Positions 56,250 to 64,000 of a stretch of 64,000 nucleotides of DNA are shown here, piece after piece. The notes beneath the pieces were generated by a model, which was not told the DNA's origin, did no database searches, and was given only the letters and a program-made list of their open reading frames with translations. Source of the DNA: Dicyema japonicum (lineage: Eukaryota; Dicyemida; Rhombozoa; Dicyemidae); NCBI GenBank assembly GCA_011109175.1, contig RDEW01000005.1, positions 838,124 to 902,123 on the forward strand, given 5' to 3'. The position numbers and the translations under genes were made by a program. Numbering within the stretch: the stretch's first letter is position 1; each line of letters starts with the position of its first letter.

Positions 56250-57105
56250 GTGTGTCAATTGAATTAAAGGCTTGCGGTACAAGAAAACTATGGGGAAGCT
56301 GCTAATCCTTGAATTTTTCTAAACTTATCGTAGATAAAGTGGTTATTTGAATACAAAAGACTGAAAAATGTTTCTTCTTTCTGACGACAATTTCATGTTA
56401 GTTTAGCTAAATCACGTTGAAACTCGTAAAAAATTATCAACTTGGTATTTCCCTGTATATTAATTGGAACATTGGGAATTGGCGACAAACAAGTAGTTCC
56501 TTTGTTCCCCCTTAAGGTAGACCTGCCGATGTTGGTCAGACATGATAAAAACTTCGACTGGCATTTCTGATGGTTTTTTATTTAAAAAACTTTTGGTTTT
56601 CAAGTGCACCAAGAACAAAAGCTAAAAAATATATCCAGGAGATAAAGACAGTTAGTATGCCAATACTTTGGTATATTGGATTACAAACTTAACTTCCGAG
56701 AGTATTAACAACTTCGTTGAATGGTTTCTCTGTTTCATAAATATTCTTAAAACGAATATAGTAGCTAATATTCTAGATAATTGGATTATCATTGATTCCA
56801 AGTATCCTAAACGTCCAAATATTCATAAATCTCTACCTAGCGATAGTGAACTTCAGGATAATCGTAATTTCTTCCTTTAAAATTAAATTTATTGAACCAA
56901 AAAACACTATCACAGCCATAATGAAAAAATCCGGTGATCCCGTTCTCCCTTTAAATCTTCGCATGCTCTAACTTGAAGCAAGTGCCTTCTAGGTGGAACC
57001 CCTTTGCATGGTTGTTGATTAATTGTCTTTTTGGATATATAAAAGGATTATATCCACTGGATGTTTTTTGACTAATAGTTTTATTTGACAAATACTTGCA
57101 ATTTT
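56250..57105. repeat. Duplicated block D, copy 1 (with 61541-62410)
   Basis: Shares GCTAATCCTTGAATT.TTCTA, TTTCTTCTTTCTGACGACAA, CCTTTGTTCCCCCTTAAGGT, GATGTTGGTCAGACATGAT and TCTCTACCTAGCGATAGTGA with 61541-62410 in the same orientation. The 70-codon plus frame at 56668-56880 is not conserved as a frame in the other copy, so I treat it as chance. Confidence 0.85.
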
Positions 57106-57275
57106 CAAATTCTTTTTCCATAAATAATAACAAATTGAAAACCGATTATATTAACGTTTTTTTTAATTTCCAATTTATTAATCTAAGAAGATTATAAAGC
57201 TTAACTGTTATAATTCCAAATTCTAATTACTCAAGCAGAACATTTTCCAGAATTAATAACTTCAGTATCATTGAT

Positions 57276-57348
57276 GCCTCCGTGCCGTAATGTTTAGCGC
57301 GTGCGGCTGTTAACCGCAAGGTTGCTGGTTCGAGTCCAGGCGGAGGCG
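57276..57348 (+). tRNA. tRNA-Asn (GTT)
   Basis: 73 nt without intron. The acceptor GCCTCCG pairs with CGGAGGC; discriminator G. The anticodon stem TGCGG/CCGCA closes CTGTTAA, anticodon GTT. T-loop TTCGAGT present. The D-arm is poor: GCCG...GCGC does not pair well and the usual GG of the D-loop is missing (AATGTTTAGC). The first T-stem pair is G-G. A TTTTTT run follows at about 57361. Could be functional or a recent tRNA pseudogene. Confidence 0.8.
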
Positions 57349-57569
57349 TCTACTTTGAAATTTTTTCAAATATCTTTAAAAAGACATCAATATGGAAAAT
57401 TATAAACTTAGCAATTCTGCATGAATAATTCTCTGTATTTACAAAAATAGCAGATTATCTTTTAAAAAGGGTTAATGATTCATAAGTCTTCCAACAAAAT
57501 TCAGACAACGAATAATAGCAAATCGTCTCCATAAGCAGAACGGAGGGATACATTTTCTAAAATTATCAA

Positions 57570-60282
57570 TTCAGGTTGAATGGATTTGTTTTAAGAGCAA
57601 AAATATCAGCAAATAGCCAATAAATCCCATGACTTTGTCAAAATTGATTGGGCAGAAATATTAGTAATTCCTTTTTCAGAAAATGAAAATTGGATCATAA
57701 ATTGAGAAGATATTTTTTAAATTCTATTTAACTTATTAATTACAAAATGTTAACAAAATCTGATAAAATATTATTAATTAATTATAACGAACTATATAAT
57801 TATCTGAAGTATATTTCTAAAATAATACTAATTATACATCATATAATTCGATAACTTCCTGAGCTTGTTTATGTAAACGTTTCAAATCTGAAAGTAAGCA
57901 TACTTTTATGATTTTATTACGGACTTTGTTAGACCTCATCATTGGCACAAATATGTTTGCTATATCATTAACAAATATTACGTGAGTTTTCAATCATCTT
58001 ATAGCAAATCCGAATTGCTCTAAACCATAATCTTTGGTCAAATTGTTCATTAAAAAGTTCTACTAGGTTATCAATCGATTTTTATTAAATTGATTTAGTA
58101 CCGATGATATTCGTGATAATAGATACGAACGTGATTCCATTCTGTTGACTTATAAATTATCATAAGAATCTCTTCAGACAAAATTGGATCGTAGAAGCTT
58201 CAATCGAATCGATCATTAAGTTGCACAAAGTATTGCACATGGTATCATAGACAAATGAGCAATAAATATGTTTTCAGTATTCCCTTTAAAATAACTCGGA
58301 ATATACATTAAATAATGAACCAACCTACTGTTCCAAACAAGATGTCGAATTTTCTTAAATTTTGTTAGATTTGCAATAACATTAAAAACTGGACATAAAA
58401 TGTATTTATTTTTAATATATTCTCGAAAAAAATCTAGAATTAAATTAATCCCGCCCAACTCTACAAACAAGGTAATATTTTTAAGGTTATCATCTATCAC
58501 AAAAATAAAATAATTTTACTAAGAAGATACGATATATAATTCCAAGAAATATTACAAAATGAATAATTTATCAAATCCCTATTCTTATCAATGTAATCAA
58601 CTAATAACTGAATTTAAATTCACAATCACCTTGAGAGTGCCATAAAATCCCAAATAGGACATTACTTCGTGACTTAACATCCACATCGGAATATATACGA
58701 CATTAAGTGGATTTTCATAAATTAAAAGCGTATGAACCAGGTTTATGATTGTCTGAATAATCATTGAAATCGACAGAAACTTTAATTAGATAATTAAAAT
58801 ACATTTTTTGATAAGTTCCATGTTTGTAGATGGTACATCAAACAATCTAAATCATTCATGAACTGAAAATTTTAAAATCGTGACAACCTCAGTATCTCTG
58901 CAATTATTTTTTAGAATAATTAATATCGTTTGATAAACAAGGCTAAATTACATAAACTCCAACCATCTATATGATTCAGAAATGTTTTTATTTTTGATTT
59001 TATTTATCAGACAATACCTATAATATACACCAACACAATTACATAATTGATTTAATAACGTTAGGATTTTTTGATGTTCTCAACAACCGGCAAATAAACT
59101 CAAATATACATACCAATATACCCTCAAAAATCGTTTATAAAGTGAAGATCGAATTTCATAATTACATTCACAAATATTATTTATTGTATAACAAAGAAGC
59201 TCATCTTTATGTTCGAAATAAAACATAGCATTGACAAAATTGTGCATCATGAAATTTGAATCAATCTTTAATAAATCATAATTATATGACTTTGTCATTA
59301 TTTTTGAAAAATTGCGAAATTTTATCGTAACTAAACTTTTGAATTCCTCTTTTGAACAGTTCTCTAAAGTTAGTAGTTAAAATACGGGTTTAATAATTCA
59401 TAATTAATTGAGAATCCTGACAAATCAAAAAATTCTAAATTCTTGGCTAATCTTAACAGTGGTATGAAATCACAGATTAATTCATGGACATTTTTGCTGT
59501 TAGTATACGAAAAGTATCTCAATATAACAAACAAAAACTTTAAAGACTCTGGACTGTTAAGACAATTCGAAAAATCTTCGAAATTGGAAATCAGAACATT
59601 GTCAAAATTGATAAATTCGAGTTCTTTTATCAATTTGATAGTGCGGCTATAAATTGTAATTAGAGAACTTTTTGTTAGTGAATAATTTGATAAAAGTTCA
59701 AGCGATCTAATTTCACTAAATCCGCTTTCAATTAGCAAATGTAATAAAATTGGGTCATCATAATCCAAAAGTGTGAAAGAATTGACATTATTTGTAAACT
59801 GCAGTGAAGGCAAGTTATCAGAAGATATTATCTTTGCTAATTTAATATTTATTAAATTTGGTAGAATTTGGCACAAATTTGCTAAATCTTTAATATCAAT
59901 TTCATTTTTAGATAAATCGAGGCAATAAACGTTGTAACAAACTTCACGACATTTATTGAATTTCGAGAAATCATCGAAAATTGATGATATCATTTGTGAA
60001 TTGAAATAATCAAAATATTTTATCTCATAATGTATTCTTTTAGAAATCATTATCTTTGACTTTGAATTTAATTTATTATATTTATTCAAATTAAAATTTT
60101 TTCGAAAATCATTTATACAAATTGAATACAAAGAGAAAATCTGCATATTGTAACTAAATATATGAATTAATTAGATTAAAAAAAACTTTAATATTATTAT
60201 TAATAATAAACAAACAATTATAATAATTTAATGACGATCTCAATAGTAAACTAATAAACAAATGACGATCTTAATACAATCC
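57570..60282. repeat. Segmental duplication A, copy 2
   Basis: Partner of 44100-46830. Its ZYG11-like gene is in better condition than that of copy 1. Ends at the left target-site duplication of the LINE at 60283. Confidence 0.9.
57832..60146 (-). CDS. ZYG11-like CUL2 substrate receptor, copy B
   Basis: The best of three copies. ATG at 60146; a 258-codon open first exon (MQIFSLYSICINDFRKNFNL, VYCLDLSKNEIDIKDLANLC, LPNLINIKLAKIISSDNLPS, LKFLFVILRYFSYTNSKNVH, AKNLEFFDLSGFSINYELLN) is leucine-rich, with repeats spaced like LRRs. Downstream exons give KIDSNFMMHNFVNAMFYFEH, then NITLFVELGGINLILDFFRE, YILCPVFNVIANLTKFKKIR and the LWFRAIRICYKMIENS block, aligning with the armadillo half of ZYG11B. 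The last intron, 57960-57981 (22 nt), matches that of copy A, and TAA lies at 57832-57834. Frame joins between about 59.35 and 58.0 kb are incomplete, so intactness is unproven. No VHL/CUL2-box could be assigned. Confidence 0.68.
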
Positions 60283-61537
60283 AAGATCTATTCTACAAAT
60301 ATTCCCTCTGTATGGAAGTCATGGCTCACAAATTTCCTCTCGGGAAGACTGGGCCATACGTGTCTATATTCAAATCTATCAAGATATCGACTCCTACCAA
60401 ACGGTGTTCCCCAGGGATCAGTCCTTTCACCCTCACTTTTCAACCTTTACGTCAAAGATATCCCAACAACCCAAAATACGTTACTATTGACATATGCCGA
60501 TGATCTAGTAATCGCATCCAGGAGTGGCGATGTTCGACTGGCCACCGAAAAAGTGCAGTACCACCTGAACTTGCTATCCGACTGGATGAACTTAAACTGG
60601 ATGAGTGTTTCCACCTCGAAGTCATCAGCTACCCTGTTCACAACCGATCGAAGACAATTCAACCTAAACCCCACACTCTCGTTGGGAGACAAACCACTCC
60701 CCTTAAATAAATACCCGAAGATCCTTGGAGTTGTCTTCGATCCTTCACTCTGTTTCAACAGACAAGTGGAGGAAGTAATGACAAAAGCCAAGCGGAAACT
60801 TAACATATTACGGGCAGTAGCTGGCCACTCAAACGGTCAGCAAAAAGAAAACTTAACTCTTCTCTACAAACAGTTCATCAGGACTACACTAAACTACGCC
60901 TCACCAAGTTAGGCCCCCTCAATCTCCTTGTCCCTTTTTCAAGAACTGCAGAAAGTGCAAAACTCGGCGCTGAGATAATAACTGGCTGCTTAAAGTCAAC
61001 CCCCACCGACCATTTACATTGGGAGTCGAAAATCCTCCCGCTCTCTGGAAATGCGTAATTTACAATTCCTACGGCAGTCGTTCGACCCGAATCACCCAGT
61101 TCACGCTTTGCTAAGTAACAATAACCGCAGATACATACGCAGGACCCTCTTTGACCTACAAAGAGCCTTGTCGAAGATCACCCCCCCTCAAGAAGACTCA
61201 ACTTGGACCCGCCGAATCCATGATTTCATCTCGACACGGGCCATTAGGACACTTCAATATAACAAAGTCTTGGAGCGCTTCCCCCCTGATATCAGTCCAA
61301 CGGAACAATCGCTCCCGAGGAAGATCAGAATCGGACTGGCTCGCCTACGATGTGGACACCACCCTTTCCTGGCTGGCATAGTAGTTCGGGACCTTTTTCC
61401 CTGCCCTGGACCACCGGATGCAAAAGTCGAGGATCTCTGGGAGCGGCCTGTCCGGACTGCACGCTCTCTGATGGTCGTCGGCTTCCCACTTGCTGGCGAA
61501 GCCGGGGTTAATAATTTAATTTAATTTAATACAATCC
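60271..61537 (+). mobile_element. 5'-truncated jockey-like LINE with 12-bp target-site duplication
   Basis: The body 60283-61525 is flanked by TTAATACAATCC on both sides (60271-60282 and 61526-61537). The first frame carries the RT: SRYRLLPNGVPQGSVLSPSL, FNLYVKDIPTTQNTLLLTYA and DD (catalytic YADD), KSSATLFTTDR, ILGVVFDPSLCFN, LLYKQFIRTTLNYASPS, then TAG at 60910. The second frame from 61051 holds the C-terminal region (IHDFISTRAIRTLQYNKVLE, LPRKIRIGLARLRCGHHPFL, VGFPLAGEAGVNNLI). The APE domain and RT fingers are missing. The tail is AATTTAATTTAAT rather than poly-A. The same family occupies 38289-40560. Confidence 0.88.
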
Positions 61538-62410
61538 TGAAGTCAAGTGAATTGAAGGCATTCGGTACAATAAAACTTTGAAGAAACTGCTAATCCTTGA
61601 ATTGTTCTAAACTTATTATGGATAAAGGGGTTATTTTAATTCAAAAAACTGAAAAATGTTTCTTCTTTCTGACGACAATTTCATGTAGTTTAGCTTAACC
61701 AAGTTGAAACTAGTAAAAATTATCACCTTAGTATAATCCCTCTATATTAATGGGAACATTGGGAATTAGCGAATAACTATTAGTTCCTTTGTTCCCCCTT
61801 AAGGTAGACCTACCGATGTTGGTCAGACATGATTAGAACTTCGACTAGCATTTCTAATGGTTTTTTATTTAAAAAACTTTTGGTTTTTAAGTGCACCAAG
61901 AACAAAAGCTAGAAAATATATCAAGGAGATAAAGACATTTAGCATGCCAAAACTATGCTATAGTGGATTGCAAACTCAACTTCCGAGCGTTTTAACAGCA
62001 TCGTCAACTGTTCGCTATGTTACATAAATATTGTTAAAACAAATATAGTTGCTGAACATTCTAGATTATTGGATTATCTTTCAATCAAGTATCCTAAATT
62101 TTTAAATATTCATAAATCTCTACCTAGCGATAGTGAACTTTAGGATGAGCGTAATTTCTTTCTTTAAAATAAAAATTATTAAAACAAAAAACACTGTCAC
62201 AGCCATAATGAAAAAATCAGGTGATCCCGCGCTCACTCAAGAGTTTTGTATGCTCGGACTTGAAGGAAGTGCTTTCCAGGTGGAACTCCTCTGGATGGTC
62301 GTTGATTAATTGTCTTATATTATATATATATATATATATTAGGATTATATCTGGAGCCACTGTATGTTTTTTGACTAATAGTTTTATTGACTAATACTTA
62401 CATTTTTCGA
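61538..62410. repeat. Duplicated block D, copy 2, with (TA)n
   Basis: Partner of 56250-57105. A (TA)11-12 microsatellite at about 62317-62339 is absent from copy 1, which has ATATATAAAAGG there. Confidence 0.85.
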
Positions 62411-62921
62411 AGTATCTACGTAACTAAGCTAGACTGAAATAGTTTAAAAAAGAGATCGAAAATATCTCCTAGAAACAATTTAAAATGACAATAATGCTCT
62501 TGTATAACCAATTATCAAGTAAAAAAAATATTAGGAATTTTTGAGAGGTCAATTCCTGTAGTTAGTTTAACCAAAATATCAACAATTCTGGTAACACGAA
62601 TATTTTGTCTCAAATAGTCTACAAATAAAAAAAATAGATAGTTAATGACCCCATTTTCGTTGTAGTTATAGGCCTAAGGATAAATTTCGCAAAAACTTTA
62701 AAATCATTGTAGAATGCGTAGAATGATCGAAATTCTTCAATTCCAAGGTGTCTTGAAGATACTGACAGTCTTCAATAGTTGCAACATTTTCGATATATCT
62801 GGCCTCAAATAAGATGCTACATCCGACTTAATATGATATCCATGCATTACCACGGTAAACGATAGTGCCCTTGTTGTCAAAATGACAATTGCGATAAGAC
62901 CCTCTAATCTTAGAGAAGCCA
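62411..62921. other. Unique sequence with a possible secreted-peptide frame
   Basis: The minus frame 62737-62922 starts MASLRLEGLIAIVILTTRAL, which could be a signal peptide, then VVMHGYHIKSDVASYLRPDI. The corresponding place in duplication unit 1 is not conserved. Weak support. Confidence 0.25.
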
Positions 62922-64000
62922 TAATGACACATTACTTAATATTTCGATAATATTAATGATTCATTTATTACACAATAATCTACGACAAAGATTTTTCTTT
63001 AATGGGCGTAATTCACCCATTGTCAAATCATGTGAGAATTAAATTATTGTGATAATTTACATTTTTATTCTAACAATCGAAATGATATGGAAAAATTCTT
63101 GTCATGTAAAATATGTGTAATTGTCAAATTTTAATCTATCAACAGTATTGGTAGATAACTGTGTCGTCATTCATTGAATATTCTAGATAAACACTCAATT
63201 TTTAAACTAACTTGATTTCATTAGCTTCATCAAAAATACAAAAAGCAGGCTGATGTACTTGCAACCCATGAGTTTTTAATGATATGGATTTATGCAGACT
63301 TTGGCCTTCGTGCAGTCAAATGGTTAATCGCAGCTACTAATACATTCAAATCACCCGATCGAGCGTCTGGAAAGCGAAAATTATTATAGTACATTCGTGG
63401 GGGAATACCTCCGTTAGTGATGTCTTTTAGTAAATGAAATCTGCATAAAATGTGCCATCGCTTTCAATTGGAAATGAACAACATCGGAAGGTTCATCAAT
63501 AACAGTTGGTTAACAATCCCTATATTTTAATATAATTACGATACAGAACTTAAAATTTAATCATATTATCTATAACAAATCTCATACTTTGGAATCAATT
63601 TTACTTCGTTGATATTTTAATAATAAAACTTTTTTTTTAATTTTAATAACTTATTATTTATAAAAAAAAAACAGTTAAAAATTACTAGAAATTCTTTTCA
63701 GTCAAGGCTGGCAGCTCTCAGAATTGAAAACTTATTTCCTATGACAACAAAAGTATTCTTCAATATGATTGCTCCATAACAGAAAAGTTTACCTGGCTAA
63801 TCGGGCGACTTGCAGGAATAAAGAAAGGACATCCTACAATGACAATTTACAATTAGCTTTTAATATTAACGTCACAGATGAAAAGAAATGTAAATTACAA
63901 CCAATTAGCTAAAAGCACCACATAGCGATGGAATCCTCAATAAATAAATAAAATTGAAAATAGTGATAGAAAAAAATTAATTATATTTATTATGTAAAAA
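62922..64000. repeat. Segmental duplication B, copy 2 (continues past the window)
   Basis: Partner of 48622-49940 and lacking the 310-bp insertion. The minus-strand frame seen in copy 1 (48915-49169) is broken here by single-base changes near 63365, 63395 and 63450. Confidence 0.85.

Noticed and set aside
1-64000. CRISPR arrays, bacterial operons, ribosome binding sites, phage genes
   Set aside because: None seen; the window is eukaryotic nuclear in character (GT-AG introns, Pol III tRNA genes, LINEs).

Overview
The window looks like metazoan nuclear DNA from a very compact, AT-rich genome that is also full of old transposons. The long open frames are few because most host genes are cut into small exons by extremely short GT-AG introns, mostly 17-27 nt. 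Once those introns are removed, recognisable animal proteins appear: two RUFY-type (RUN + coiled coil + FYVE) genes, EMC10, ING3, a RING-H2 protein, TAPT1, the phosphate exporter XPR1, an ISOC-type isochorismatase-fold hydrolase, and three ZYG11-like cullin-2 substrate-receptor genes. RUFY, TAPT1 and ZYG11 point to an animal. Mean intron length in the twenties is a published feature of dicyemid mesozoans, so a Dicyema-like source is my best guess; this is inference, not proof.  Layout: 1-2.6 kb, transposon debris. 2.6-4.7 kb, RUFY copy A (+). 5.9-6.5 kb, EMC10 (+). 6.5-10.1 kb, decayed sequence with a hAT/ZBED-like transposase fragment. 10.6-12.7 kb, RUFY copy B (-), so A and B form an inverted pair around EMC10. 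13-17 kb, unrecognised ORFs, a direct repeat and an RLE-type LINE fragment. 17.2-18.3 kb, ING3 (+). 19.0-19.5 kb, RING gene (-). 20-23.3 kb, a candidate gene plus LINE and short-repeat fragments. 23.5-26.2 kb, TAPT1 (-). 26.8-28.3 kb, LINE fragments. 29.3-29.8 kb, unknown membrane-like protein (-). 31.3 kb, tRNA-Gly(GCC). 32.5-35.0 kb, XPR1 (-). 36.5-37.2 kb, ISOC (+). 38.3-40.5 kb, a nearly full-length but broken jockey-like LINE. 44-64 kb, a region built from two long direct segmental duplications, each with a ZYG11-like gene (-), plus a third diverged ZYG11-like gene, a tRNA-Asn(GTT), a retroviral-type integrase fragment and a 5'-truncated LINE with a 12-bp target-site duplication.  There is no operon or common pathway. 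The host genes serve endosomal traffic (RUFY), ER membrane insertion (EMC), chromatin (ING3), ubiquitin transfer (RING, ZYG11), phosphate export (XPR1) and ciliary/ER membrane biology (TAPT1). What links them is architecture: tiny introns, small intergenic gaps and recurrent single-base frame breaks inside conserved exons. The breaks look more like base-call errors than like gene death, although real pseudogenes cannot be excluded.
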